From assembly GCA_024663395.1 (NCBI GenBank), contig JANFAH010000063.1, forward strand, positions 1 through 64,000: a DNA stretch of 64,000 nucleotides, in the 5' to 3' direction. The notes under the pieces are model-generated. The model searched no databases. It saw nothing but the letters and a program-made list of their open reading frames with translations, and was not told the DNA's origin. Position numbers and translations under genes: made by a program. Below, piece after piece: positions 20,374 to 32,279 of this stretch. This DNA comes from Pisolithus tinctorius (taxonomy: Eukaryota > Basidiomycota > Agaricomycetes > Boletales > Pisolithaceae). Each line of letters opens with the position of its first letter. Positions within the stretch are counted from its first letter, which is position 1.

Positions 20374-23293
20374 CCTCTACTTCAAGGTTAAAGGTCTCAT
20401 CCATCAGTCCTTTTTCCATGTCATCAATTGTGGAATGGAAAATGTCATCCTTGGCCTTCCTTGGTTACAAGAAAACAATCCTGTTGTTGACTGGAGAATG
20501 GGCACACTGTCCATTGACAAGAAGACTGACAGGTCTAAAGAATTAAAACACAACATCTCTTCTGTTGTTGTTGAAGAACCCACTGTGAACCTTGTGTCCC
20601 CTGTTGAAAAGAAAGGGATAAACAAGTTCATGGATTACAAAGAGCCCGAAGATGAAACCATCTGAGCACACTTCGTGATGTTGGTTGGGAAACTTGTCAA
20701 AGAAGCAAAGAAGATTAATCCCAACAACACTCTTCTTCAAAAGATCACAACAGCCACTGAGTTGGCACAAGAAGAACACAAAAAGAAACTGAAGGCAGTC
20801 CTCCCTGAAGACTACAAAGATTTTGCCTTGGTTTTTGAGAAACCCTCTGATGGAGTCCTACCTCCATCACAACCCTATGACCATGCCATCAACCTTGTTG
20901 AGGATTTCATCCCCAAAGTGGCAAAAGCATACCTGCTCTCTCCCTCTGAATGAGAGTCTGCAGAGAAGTTTATCAAAGAAAATCTTTGAGAAGGAAAGAT
21001 TTGCCCCTTGAAGTCTCCTCAAGCAGCTCCTTTCTTCTTCATAGGAAAGAAAGACAGTTCCCTTCACCCCTGCCAAGACTACCAATATCTGAACAAGAAT
21101 ATGGTGAAGGATGCATATCCCCTCCCCCTCATCTCAGATCTTGTCAACAAACTCAAGGGAGCATCTATCTTCATGAAAATGGATGTAAGATTGGGCTACA
21201 ATAATGTCTGAATCAAAGAAGGAGACCAGTGGAAAGCTGCATTCATCATGTTCTTCAGGTTGTGTAACTCCCCTGCCACCTTCCAATGATTCATGAATGA
21301 CTCCTTCCGAGACATGATCGCAGAAGGATGGTTGGTTGTCTATATGGATGACCTCCTCATATTCTCCACCAATCCCAAAGAACACAAATGAAGAACCCAT
21401 CATGTTCTTGAACGAATGAGGGAACTCTCACTCCCTCTGAAACTAGAAAAATGACATTTTGATCTAACTGAAGTTGAATACCTTGGAATGATCATAAAAG
21501 AAAATACTGTTGCCATGGACCCTGTCAAAGTCCAAGGCATTGCAGAATGGCCTGTCCCAAAGAAAGTTAAGGATGTTCAATCCTTCCTAGGATTCACAAA
21601 CTTCTACCAAAGATTCATCCCTTACTATTGGGACATCACCCGACCCCTCATCGACCTTACCAAGAAAACTGTTACTTGGGAATGGTCAAAGAAATGCCAG
21701 ACTGCCTTTGAACTCCTGAAAAGGATTTTCATGGCACAACTGACTCTTCGAATGCCTGACACCTCTTGGCCATTCACAATCACTACAGATGCATCCAAGT
21801 ATGCAACAGGAGGCATCCTCCTTCAAGAAGATTCAAATGGCCAGTGGCAACCCTGTGCCTTTATTTCCCAATCATTTAACCCTGCAGAACAAAACTATGA
21901 CATATATGACAGAGAACTGTTAGGGGTTATTCAAGGATTGAAGTCCTGGAGACATTATCTTCATGGATCCCCATTTCCAGTCAAGGTCTTCACTGACCAT
22001 AAGAACTTGACTTACTTTAAAGCACCACAGAATCTGAATCATTGCCAGGCTTGCTGGCTTCTCAACCTCACAGACTTCAATCTGCAACTTGAACACATCC
22101 CAGGCAAAGACCTGGCCACCCCTGATGCACTCTCCCACTGACCTGACCATGTCCCTGATGATGACGGAGACAACAAAGGAGTTACTCTCCTCCCACAAAC
22201 TATGTTTGTCAACCTCATCGATACCAACCTCACTCAGAAGGTTGCCTCTTCCTCCATGAAAGACCCCATGGTCCAAATGGCACTTCGTGCCATTGAGAAT
22301 GTTGACATGCCTCTCCCTTTCAAATCCCACCTTTCTGACTGGAGATTTGACAATGGAGTGTTACTCTATAAAGACCAGGTGTATATCCCCAATGATCCTA
22401 CCCTCTGATGGACCGTCATGTCCAACCACCATGACCACCCCTCTGCCAGACATCCTGGTGTCTTAAAAACTCGACAACTCATCTCTTCTGAGTTCTGGTG
22501 GCCTGGACTTGTGTCCTTTGTCCAAAAATATGTTGAAGGCTGTGCCACTTGCCAGCAAAATAAGGTTAATACCCATCTGACAACACCACCCCTTATGCCC
22601 ATCCCCTCTGCTTTGACCCACCCCTTCCAACAGATCTCCTGTGACCTAGTCACAGACCTTCCCCTTTCCAAGGGTTACGATTCTCTCTTGGTCATGGTAG
22701 ACCATGGGCTTACAAAGGGGGTAATTTTAGCACTGACTAAGAAAACTGCTTCTGCTGCTGACATAGCAGCACTCTTTTTCAAGAAAGTCTACTCCCACTT
22801 TGGGTTGCATGACAAGATCATATCAGATAGAGGTCCCCAGTTCACCTCCACATTCGCAAAAGAACTTGCTTCCCTCTTGGGATACTCCCTCACCTTGTCT
22901 ACAGCATATCACCCTCAGACTGATGGAGAAACTGAACAGGTGAACCAAGAAGTGGAGACTTATCTCTGCATCTTCTGCCAGAACGAACCCACTCTATGGG
23001 TGGACAACCTTCCTATGGCAGAGTTTGCACACAATCATTGTCCACATTCTGTCACCCACCAATCTCCATTCTACCTCATGTATGGGTATGAACCAAAACC
23101 ACTTCCATCCCTGATTGTGGACACCCACCTTCCTGCTGCTGAGTCTAGACTCAAGGAACTCCACAAAGCTAGAGAAGAAGCCCTTGTGGCACATGATCTA
23201 GCCAGAAGAACTATGAAAGACCACTTGTCACAACCCTTCACCCCATTCCAAACAGGTGATAGGAAAAGTCCAGATGGTGTTGTTTCCCATTGA
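20374..23293 (+). pseudogene. Second Ty3/gypsy Pol, plus strand, multiple CGA-to-TGA stops
   Basis: Begins near 20.37-20.43 kb with the end of the protease (MENVILGLPWLQENNP), then reverse transcriptase (VVYMDDLLIFS, intact box), RNase H (TDASKYATGGIL), integrase zinc finger (HHDHPSARHPG, CATCQQNK) and core (DRGPQFTS, YHPQTDGETEQ), ending near 23293. The C-terminus and both LTRs are missing. One frame runs nearly the whole length, broken almost only by TGA, mostly at conserved arginines (for example NV-stop-IKEGD, FQ-stop-FMND, SH-stop-PDH). Its 5' end abuts the 5' end of the opposite gypsy at about 20.37 kb. Confidence 0.9.
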
Positions 23294-23902
23294 GACAAGT
23301 AACTGACAGGCTGGGAGGTGAACAGATGTCAGCATTGAAGATCAACAAACTTCTAGGAATCATTGCCATGCTCTATAACAAGGACCCCCCTTCTCCTTGC
23401 ACAAGCACCTCTATAGTACTATTGATGTGATGACACACAGTGATGCGCCATGGAAATCATTCTCAGTTAAGTATTCAGGTGCCATACCCAACAATCCACC
23501 TTCCTGGATGATGGCTGAGTATGACATATGGTTTCGTGATCCCAAGGTTGTCCTTGAGCACCAACTGGCCAACCCTGACTTCATTGGTGAGATCGACTAT
23601 GCAGCAAAGGTTGTGATCGATGAGCATGGGCACTGGGAAGTATGTGACTTGATGTCAGGCCAGTGGGCATATGATCAGTCTGTGAGTATTGCGCCTTCAA
23701 CCCTTACTACCTTGTGAGCTGAACATACAAATGAACTCAGGAACTTATTGCAGAGGATCCTGAGACACATGGTGCAATGTTTGTGCTGGTGATCCTTGGC
23801 AGTGATAAAACCACCATGTCTGTAGGAACAGGCCATAATGAGTACTATCCCCTCTATACTTCCCTTGGAAATGTCCACAATAATGTCAGGTGAGCACATC
23901 GC

Positions 23903-25702
23903 TGTGAGTCAAAGTGAGGTTCAGTGGTGGAAACCAACCAAAAGACAATGAAAGCGAGTGGTGGTGTGCCTATGCGGTACCTAGATGGTGGAACCTGTTC
24001 TTTGGGAGGGTTTTTGCGAACTACAACACTCAAAGATGAGTGCTGAGGGTTGGGGGTGCTCCTGACGAAGAAGGAGCAGGAATGCGAGAGGAAGCGATGG
24101 GGTAGACTGCTGTCAGCCTACAGAAGGATGGATGATGACTTAATTCGATGCCCTGAGCTGCACTGAGCTCAGGGAGGACTTGGAGCGAAGTAGATTGATG
24201 ATAGACAATAATAAGCGAAGTAGATGATAGTTAGACCCTTAATAAAGTCTCAACTATCAAAGCTGCTGAATGATTTACTGAGAGATGATAGATTGCGAGC
24301 AAGAGGGGCTCTCTGATGTCTTCTTCTCTTTTTGCTACCTAAGTACAGTGATTTATATACAGCACAGGGGCGTTGCCTATGGAAAACAAGGTGCAAACAC
24401 TTGATAAGTGATTGGTAACTGATGAGTAAGGAATGTAAGCAGTGGGTAATCGTCTTAGAAAGCATTGGTGAGCATTGGTAAGGATAAGTAAGCCAAAAAG
24501 CGAAGAATCAGTAAGCAAGGGCAAAAGATTGGTAAGTATTGGCAATAGGTGAGTCAAAGACAGTCAGAATGTCAAAGTATGAGTCAAGTAATGTCAGAAA
24601 CTGGGAAAGTGCACTGGAATCGCATTAGGGGGAGGCTGTGCATGTCATATCTCGAAGAGATCACCTCTGGGCCAAAGTGGGATGACAGAGAGGCAGCGCT
24701 GATCTGATGCCGATATAGTACATCCAAAAGTGGACAGGGTGAGTCAGATGTCAACAGGGGTCAAGCTTTGGGGGTCTGTGGGGTGACAGGAGCATAGGGG
24801 ATCGCAACTTTCCCCCCCTTACTGTCCTCTCAGTGAAGCAAATAAAAACTTCATGAATGAGGCTCTGTTGGAAGAGAGGATGAAGGGGGAGCGTCTTCTG
24901 CTGTATCTTGCAATAAGGAGGCAAGATGTGCATCATACTCGTCATGGATGCAATCAGGGAGAGTGGAGAACAGTAGATTATACTGTAGCTGTCGCAACTT
25001 TGGAAGAATGATGGACGAGACTGGTATGAAGACGTTGCAGGGAGCAGGGAGGAAGGATCCATATGCTTCTTGGACTGGAGAGACTGAAACGACCACATAA
25101 GACCTTTCCAAGCGAATGACAGACCTGAGGTGACCAAAGAATGTCCTCCTAGAGGTCATACTGACAAAAAGAACACGCTGTCCAAGCTGGATGGGCTGAG
25201 AGGGGGCAGACGAGGGTGGGATGTACCAGGATGCTTCAGGATGGAAGCTAGTAGGAACTCCTGGTAGATATATGTAGCCATGGTCCCTAGCAAAGGGGAC
25301 AAGTGAAATGATTGATGTGGAGGTGGCCATATCAGAAGAATTAGCGAAATGAGCATCTTTTGGAGGGAGTGCTGTAGAAACGTGTGGAGTGCGCAAATCC
25401 TTTCCAATTTTGGAAGGTAGGATCACGTGGCTGAGCACTACAAGCGAGTGTGGGAATGGTTTCGGTGTCTGCAGAATTGGCGGAGATATGTCGAAAACCG
25501 GAATGCTGTACACAGGCGCTTAAGAACTTTATTGGCGCTTAACTTGCTTCCTCCTTTTTCTTTGGCATTGACAACTCGTTCTTGTGCAAGGGATGACTGC
25601 CGACATTTCTGGCTGTCCTTCTTCGCATGAGGGCTATGGTCTTCATCTCCATTCATCAGCTACATCCATGTCCACCTCACCAAACACCTTTGGTGTGTGA
25701 CA
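23903..25702 (-). mobile_element. Solo LTR, family A (A2), TSD TCGC/TCAC
   Basis: 1800 bp, ends TGTGAGTCAAAG and TTTGGTGTGTGACA. Flanks are TCGC (23899-23902) and TCAC (25703-25706), one G-to-A step at a CpG. This copy is more diverged from the others and keeps more CpG, so it may be a separate subfamily. It holds the only unbroken version of the LTR-borne ORF. It splits the Plavaka gene. Confidence 0.78.
24851..25513 (-). CDS. LTR-borne conserved ORF, unbroken copy (220 codons), function unknown
   Basis: Open frame on the sense strand of LTR A2. It opens with GTG-TAC-AGC, where other copies have ATG-TAT-GGC, so the start is lost or lies elsewhere. It ends at the same stop (TEPHS/SEPHS) as every other copy. 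The core FARDHGYIYLPGVPTSFHPEA, then TSRRTFFGHLRSV and EAYGSFLPAPC, is shared by all copies. In two stretches totalling 64 codons compared with copy A1, 15 codons differ silently and 14 change the residue, more silent change than expected without selection. No signal peptide, zinc cluster or known catalytic motif is seen; the tail is acidic and proline-rich. It could be a real element protein or a chance open stretch. Confidence 0.4.
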   Translation of the reverse strand: MYSIPVFDISPPILQTPKPFPHSLVVLSHVILPSKIGKDLRTPHVSTALPPKDAHFANSSDMATSTSIISLVPFARDHGYIYLPGVPTSFHPEASWYIPPSSAPSQPIQLGQRVLFVSMTSRRTFFGHLRSVIRLERSYVVVSVSPVQEAYGSFLPAPCNVFIPVSSIILPKLRQLQYNLLFSTLPDCIHDEYDAHLASLLQDTAEDAPPSSSLPTEPHS

Positions 25703-27916
25703 TCACGATGCAGTATCCATTCTCACATTTCTTGCCATTCCTAAGAATAAGAGATTCTGCTATTGTGTTTACACTTTACTGATCTTGTTTGGGACAGCTG
25801 ACAAGGCTCACAGATGTGATGCAGGCTTCTGACACTTCTGTTGCCAACTCTTCCACTCTTTGATTGCCACAATATTAGATTCTTTGAGACCCTATATGAG
25901 CAAGCCTTTAGTTACCTTATGCCCAGATGGGCATTATTGTTGAGTCATATATGGTCTTGGCCCGTATATTGCAGACTATCCAGAGCAAGTGCTCCTTACT
26001 TGTATCATGCAGGGGTGGTGTCCTTGGTATTATTTCCCTTACATATGGTAGTATGCTCAATACTCATACTATGACCATTTCAGTTGTACTGCACAGAACA
26101 CTGACTTAGATGGTGGAGGTGGTCAACACTCGAGGGAGCTTTCCAAAGCACTTGTTGATGTTCTGGACCCACAAGCCTTGTGGAATGAGTATGGAATGTT
26201 GGGAGACATTGTCATAAGTCCACCAAGCTTTTGCCACCTTTAAGTTACTACACTCAATGCTTCAAACTCTGTAGCCTTTTACTTCGCATTTCCCTTGCAT
26301 GGATATACATGAACTCATTGCCCCAGATCTCCTCCATCAATTCATCAAGGGCTGCTTCAAGGATCACCTCATCAGTTGGGTTCATGAATACCTGGAACTT
26401 GAACATGGGAAGCAGGGGGCTGCCAATATTATGGCTGATATTGATTGTAGGGAGGTGATCTGACTCCACCAATGGCCTGACACTTGTTTAGTTGTACACT
26501 TGTCCAGAATTGTGGCAGTACCCTTGTTCACAGGCCTGTGACAGTTTCCAGAGGGCTGTGGGTTCAAGCAATGGACTGGTGATGATTCTAAGGCATTAAT
26601 GAAGGTAGCATTGTCCTCAGTAGCATATTGGTTGGTCTCACACATCAGTGTAAGGTATACTTACCTGTGATTGCTGGGCATGTACCTCTGGCCATGGTGC
26701 ACACATTGAGCACTTTTCTTGACTTCTGCTATCTCATGCAACAATCCATCATCAATGAAGACATGCTCAATGCTATCGACGATTTGGTACATTGCTTTCA
26801 TCAAGAATGCACAATTTTCATAACTACTGCCGTGCATGACCACCTCTCCCTCCCCCATCAACATGTGATAGTTCATTACTGTGAACTAATTGAACTGTTT
26901 GGTGCTCCAAATGGTCTGTGCTCATCAATTACCAAGTCAAAACATATCAAGGCCATGAAGGAACCCTGGCACCATTCAAATAGGTTTGAGGCACTTGGTC
27001 AGATGCTTGTGACCAACCAATGACTTGATAAACTATCTGTGGCACACAGGTACTTCACAGAGCATGGAATGTTAGATGGGCTAATTCTACCATCTGGGAT
27101 GGATATTCTGAGGTTAGCTGATGCTGCACATTTTGATGATGAAGATGGGGAGGTGGATGATGACCTGGTGATGTATGTTGCTAAACTCGCAGCTTGTCCT
27201 GGTACATTTTCTTTCATCTATGTGTAATACATCATTCAGACATTGGGCATATAGAGTACAATATTTCTGGGCCTGTTCCTCATGGTGCTGAGCATCTAGG
27301 ACTGCATGGCTTACAGGAGGCAATCTGACACTTCTTATATGACCAACTTAATCCCCATGCAGATATTCCAGGGGACCATGCGCAACTTGATGCTTGCTCC
27401 CCCTTCCAAGGCAAAGTCTGTGTGTTCAACTCTGCAGTTGTGACTTACTTTGCACCAAGTGACCAGTCAGGCATCAAGGGGATGCATCGCAAGATCATTT
27501 GTGTGAGACCATCTTGGCATGGAGGGCCTCCATGGTATGACTGCATGTATGTAGTGAAGGGTGGTGTAGAAGGGGATGGATTCCAAAGTCTGATGGTGGC
27601 AAGGGTATGACTGTTCTTCTCTTGCATGAATGAAGGACAAGGCTACTCATGTGCATTGGTGGATTGGTTTGCCCCAGTTTCAGACAAGCCAGATGGCCTG
27701 ATGGGTATGTGGATTGTTACCCCAGCAGTGGACAGGTATGGTTGTCATGTACAGTCAGTCATACCTCTTGAGTCAGTAGTAAGGGGAGCACATCTCATAA
27801 GGGTTTCTGGCAATGACTTCATCCATATCAATCTCCACTTCTCTGAATCATTAGAGGCCTTTAAGGCTTACTATGTTAACAAGTATATAGATCATCATGC
27901 TTACACACTTGCATAG

Positions 27917-28646
27917 TTCATAGTTCTGGCACTATCATATCAGTTTTGGAATAGTCTGCTCTGGTCTGAGTAGATCTGCTATAACTGATCTCAGTCTGAA
28001 CATTATCTGTACACCTACATGTAACTACAGCTGATAATTATATCTGAATGGTGTCTGACAGTCTGACTGGTCTGGGATCAGGTAGCCCTCTGATTGCAGA
28101 TGTTCAGATGGGGTTCAGATAGATCAGGCACTTGACATTTTGCTGATGAAAGCAAGACTGAGAGGTGAAACTGCTAAACTGAGCCTGAAAATTGCGAAAA
28201 CAAAGCCAGAAACTGCGAAAACAAATCTGAGAAGGTTGGGGAGGGGTGCCAGGCTAAGACAGAAGCTCCTTGCAGTGGGCTCCAGTTGTAGGAAATGGGA
28301 TTTAAGAGAAAAACAAGATGGTAAGACTGGGTAGTGATATCTGAGGGGAGTGAGTAAGGCCAGAAGGGGGTTCTATAGCCTGGGACTGGATCCTGGTAGT
28401 TGTCTGAAGGCTTCTATGGCTGTCTTGGTGCAGGGAACAACCTGCTCAAACTCATCTCTCAACTGTGGGTAACTTGTCTATTATTTCTAAAGGAAAAAAC
28501 CATAGCACTACTGCTGACTAAGCAACCAAAAATGCGAAATCTAAGTGCAACTCATAAAAAAAAGTATCTAGAATGAAAATGAAGTAAAACAAGCAAAGTA
28601 AGGCAATTCCCCTGGTAAGGAAATTACATTCCCTACAGCAGTAACT
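27917..28646. other. Unassigned sequence between Plavaka and LINE ORF1
   Basis: About 730 bases with no convincing gene. They should include the Plavaka 3' end, but no partner for a terminal repeat can be identified because the 5' end of that element is missing. A CCTTGCAGTG phrase near 28268 resembles the reverse complement of the CACTGCAGG end of the foldback element at 34936, but this is weak. Confidence 0.5.
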
Positions 28647-29244
28647 CTAATTAATTCTAGAATAAGCACTAATTCCTGGAAACAGATCCCCTTCCCATCT
28701 GTGGACATGGTAGTAACAGTTAATGCAGTAGTGTGTGGTGGGGTTGCAGTCCTGCATACAATGGGCTTGTGCACATATGCTGCATGTGTCTTCCATTTGT
28801 TTGCAATCTCTGGCTAAGTGCCCAATACATTGGCATTTTAAGCATCTGATTGGCTCCTTCTTGTCTTTGTGGGGGTGGAGTCTGTCAAAGCCCCAGTATA
28901 GTCTGTCTCTAAGTAATTGGTTAGTGACTTCAGGGGATGTCAGAGAGGCGAGTGTGTGTGCAACTTGCTGGTTGGGGGCACATTTAGCCAGGTCTTTTAT
29001 CCATTTGATTTGAGTGATCAAGCCTTGTGGGATGTTGTTCGCACTTTCCATGTCACAGAGGGTTTCTGGCCTTTTGGTGTTGGTTGTGATTGGGAGGAAG
29101 GGGATCACAATGTTGTAGTGCCAGTCTTTGATCGCAGCTTCACCTCCTAGTTTTGTGAGGAAGGTTTCTTTGTTGGGTGCTGCCTTTATCCATGCTGCTG
29201 CTTCCTGGCTGTTGAGCTTGAGCAGAATGCCATTGTTGTGGAGT

Positions 29245-30071
29245 TGTCAAAGTTGGACAACACCCCTCGCTTCCTCTTAGGGTGGAGTTGGAGTGGGTTG
29301 GGCTGTGGAGTACAGCGGTCAAAGTCCAAAGCAAATCTGACCACTGGGTGGTGAGATATTCAATGGACAGTGAGCAGAGGGGTATGGAGGAAAGTTTCAG
29401 AGGCTGAGGTTGGAGTTGGAGTTGGAGGTCAGAGGTCAGAGGTCAGATGAGAGGGTGCTGGGTTCAGCTAGTGCACTGCCACCTTGCATGAGCTCAGCCC
29501 TCATATTTCAGAGGTGGAGCAGACTCAGAGGGAGTGGAGATGAAACTCCAGAGGGAACTGAGAGGGAGTCGAAAGTAGGGACTTTATTTGATATTCATAC
29601 TGATTACATCGGAGTACTACATGGCCTTATATATGATGTAGGTCAAGGGCAGTGCAGTGCAGAATGTAAACCAATAAGTGTATAACAGGTTAGCAGTCCC
29701 TCTGACACAAGGGATAGAGGGTAGGGACGACAGGGACCTTAACTGAGACAAGGAAACTACTACAACGAGGAAGAGAGGGTAAATACTGAAGGAGCAGAAG
29801 AGTGGAGAAAACCGACACAAGGGCAGAACCCTATCTAGAATGCAGGGCCACAAGTCCGACAGCCCATGTGGCCAACCTGAGGGTGGAGTATGGACAGGGG
29901 ACCTCAGAGAGGTGTGGAGATGTGTCGGGAGGGTCGGAGGAGTGTGGGAACATGTTGGAGGAGGGCAGAGAAGCACGGGAACATGTCAGAAGAGGGCAGA
30001 GAAGTGTGGGAACATGTTGGAGGAGGGCGGAGTAGGTGTTAGGGGCTTACATCGGTGTCATGGTCATGACA
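29245..30071 (-). mobile_element. Solo LTR, family C (C1), TSD GGAGT
   Basis: 827 bp, ends TGTCAAAGTTGGACAACACC and ATGGTCATGACA, flanked by GGAGT at 29240-29244 and 30072-30076. The sense strand is minus: TATATAAGG precedes an AATAAAG signal by about 45 bases on that strand. Frames inside it (for example 29410-29685) recur in C2 and C3 only as LTR sequence. Confidence 0.9.
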
Positions 30072-30171
30072 GGAGTTGTGTGATCAATTTTAGTTGCATA
30101 TCTGGGCCATCTATTCTGTCCACTGATTCCAATGCTTGTTTGATGTGGTTGATAATGGTTTCCCTCAAGGT

Positions 30172-30412
30172 GGTTGTAGAAATATCTGTAGGCTACCTCA
30201 GTAGTGAACAAAACTACTGATATATTAGATATACCTGTAGGCTACTACAGGATGTCAGTATGGTAGAATACTTGTAATATGAATGGACTTACCCTCAGTA
30301 GTGAACAAACCACTGAGGGAATACTAGTAGAAAATACTACAAGTAGGTGCGCTATTTCAGCTTATGTAAGCAGCCAAAACATCGCACAGTGGTCAAGTAC
30401 CACAGGGGCACT
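30172..30412. mobile_element. Small hairpin-rich insert in LINE ORF1 (possible MITE)
   Basis: About 240 bases interrupt the ORF1 codons between NSTTVG and TTTLRE. The insert repeats CTCAGTAGTGAACAAA..CTACTGA-type short hairpins (near 30200 and 30292) and CTGTAGGCTAC twice. Its exact ends and target site are not resolved. Confidence 0.45.
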
Positions 30413-30942
30413 TTATGTTCCAACAGTGGTGCTGTTTAGGAGGTGGTGGTTGCTGCTGGGGTCAATGAGTATTTGCCTTTCTTTGATGGCAGTGTGGGCC
30501 TTGGTGCATTCCAGTGAGAGTTGCTTGCCTAGGGGGATCTGGTTTGGGTTGGGAGGGGTTGATGCTAGTGCATCTCTGTATGGTGTTGGGGGGATGGTGC
30601 AGTTTTGAGTTGCTATGAAGGTTTTCATGTCTTCCAGAGATTCCTTTATTGTACCCACATTGGCTATCAGGCCCTGGACCTTGCTCTCTAGCTGGTTTGG
30701 ATCTGTGCTGTTGACTGTGCTGGTGAGGGATTCTACTTTTCAGTGATGTGGCTACTTAGTGTTTTGGAATCCTTGTTGATTTTTGCTAGGTTTTTGGAGG
30801 CTGAGAAGATTTTGGCAACTTGAGGGGAGATGGCTGCAACAACAGAGGTCTCTAATCTTTCTGATATGGCTTTAGTGATGGATTCAGTGATTTCTGATGT
30901 TGCTAGGTCTCTGACTATGTATGCTGTTGCATGGATGGCTGA

Positions 30943-31789
30943 TGTCATGACCATGACAGTGACATAAGCCCCTGACACCTACTCCACCCTCCTCCGACAT
31001 GTTCCTGCACTTCTCTGCCCTCTTCCGACGCATTCCCACACTTCTCCGCCCTCCTCCGACATGTTCCCACGCTCCTCCGACCCTCCTGTCACATCTCCAC
31101 ACCTCTCTGAGGTCCCCTGTCCATGTTCTGACCAACTCTACTCAACTCCACCCTCAGGTTGGTCATGTGGGCTGTCAGACTTGTGGCCCTGCATTCTAGA
31201 TAGGGTTCTGCCCTTGTGTCAGTTTTCTCCATTCTTCTGCTCCTTCAGTATTTACCCTCTCTTCCTCATTGTAGTAGTTTCCTTGTCTCAGTTAAGGTCC
31301 CCATTGTCCCTACCCTCTATCCCTTGTGTCTGAGGGACTGCTAACCCATTATACACTTGTTGGTTTACGTTCTGCACTGCACTGCCCTTGACCTACATTG
31401 TATATAAGGCCACATAGTACTCTGATGTAATGAGTATGAATATCAAATAAAGTCCCCACCTTCAACTCCCTCTCAGTTCCCTCTGGAGTTTCATCTCCAC
31501 TCCTTCTGAGTCTGCTCCACCTCTGAAATATGAGGGCTGAGCTCATGCAAGGGGGCAGCGCACTAGCTGAACCCAACACCCTCTCATCTGATCTCTGACC
31601 TCTGACCTCCAACTCTGACTCTGACCTCAGCCTCCAAAACTTTCCTCCATACCCCTCCACTTGCTGTTCATTGAATATCTTGCCACCCTGTGGTCAGATT
31701 CACTTCAGACTTTGACTGCTGTACTCCGCAGCCCAATCCGCTCCAACTCTGCCCTAAGAGGAAGTCAGGGGTGTTCTCTTACCTTGACA
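30943..31789 (+). mobile_element. Solo LTR, family C (C2), opposite orientation, TSD GCTGA
   Basis: 847 bp, ends TGTCATGACCATGACA and TACCTTGACA, flanked by GCTGA at 30938-30942 and 31790-31794. It is the reverse complement of C1 and C3, so its sense strand is plus (TATATAAGG near 31400, AATAAAG near 31446). It splits LINE ORF1 between the QAKG region and IHATAY. Confidence 0.9.
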
Positions 31790-32062
31790 GCTGATCATAG
31801 GGTGTTGCTTACCCCCCTTTGCCTGTGAGATGTAGAACAGGGCATGGGAGATGTGTTCTGGAGTAGTCAGTTCTCCCTGTATCATGTAGAGCTGGTCTAG
31901 GAATATTCTGGCCAATTCCAAGTCTTTTATTTCAGCATCTGGGTCATTGATGATTTCCTCAAGGGAGAGGCTGCCACTTCTGGTGGCCTTGCAAGGTTTG
32001 ACATGTGTGGGGCTGGCAGGGGTCCTGGCATGTCATGGGAACTTGACCTTGAGGACCTTCAT

Positions 32063-32279
32063 CCTGTCAAGGTCATGTACTGGTGGGTTGTGTTGTGGGT
32101 TTGGGTGGGTTGTGGGTGAGGTTGAATGCTTAAGCTTGTTCACTCAAACTTGAGAGGGTGCTGCTTTACATTGCTTTGCCTGTGATGGGCTCTGCTTTTG
32201 AAGGCTGGTCTGAGAGGTCCAGAAAATTTTCAGGGTCCCAGTCAGGGTGCCACTTGGAGTGGAGTCAAGGAGTGTCTGA
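32063..32279. other. Upstream LINE remnant or other coding remnant
   Basis: Minus-strand frames are broken; a phrase DWDPENFLDLSDQPS near 32.25 kb looks protein-like but is unassigned. It ends where LTR A3 begins. Confidence 0.3.

Larger units (their letters stand above)
23296..27916 (+). pseudogene. Plavaka-type DNA transposase, decayed, split by solo LTR A2
   Basis: Starts near 23325 (MSALKINKLLG), then shows motifs I recall from the Plavaka family of basidiomycete transposases: YSTIDVMTHSDAPWKSF, WMMAEYDIWFRDPKVV, HGAMFVLVILGSDKTTMSV. After the LTR (23903-25702) it resumes with a GACATGCAG-like block, an intron-containing middle, KVYLPVIAGHVP and FGAPNGLCSSITKSKHIKA at 26.66-26.95 kb, and the C-terminal block YVNKYIDHHAY ending at 27916. 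It is frameshifted in many places. At least one conserved arginine codon is TGA (VARV-stop-LFFS near 27607). The N-terminus and terminal repeats are not found. Plavaka belongs to the CACTA-like cut-and-paste elements. Confidence 0.85.
28647..32062 (-). pseudogene. LINE (Tad1-like) ORF1 with CCHC zinc knuckles, split by two LTRs and a small insert
   Basis: Minus strand from about 32062. N-terminal part 32.06-31.79 kb (SLEEIINDPDAEIKDLELARIFLDQ), then LTR C2, then ATAYIVRDLATSEITESITK (30.94-30.73 kb), PPTPYRDALAS and KERQILIDPSS (30.6-30.42 kb), a ~240 bp insert, TLRETIINHIKQALESV (30.17-30.07 kb), LTR C1, and the C-terminal part to 28647. The end holds CLKCQCIGHLARDC and CSICAQAHCMQDC, paired CCHC-type knuckles typical of the RNA-binding ORF1 of fungal LINEs. 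Joining across each LTR with one target-site copy keeps the protein continuous. No ORF2 reverse transcriptase follows, so only ORF1 is left. Confidence 0.8.

Noticed and set aside
20374..23293. TGA read as an amino acid (altered genetic code or recoding)
   Set aside because: TGA replaces arginine, not tryptophan, only in transposons. The JmjC and Myb genes have no internal TGA, so C-to-T decay is simpler.
29410..31660. ORFs at 29410-29685, 31349-31660 and 34194-34505 with shared protein sequence
   Set aside because: They are the same LTR (family C) read in both orientations. Their similarity is explained by LTR copies, and they contain the promoter and poly(A) region.
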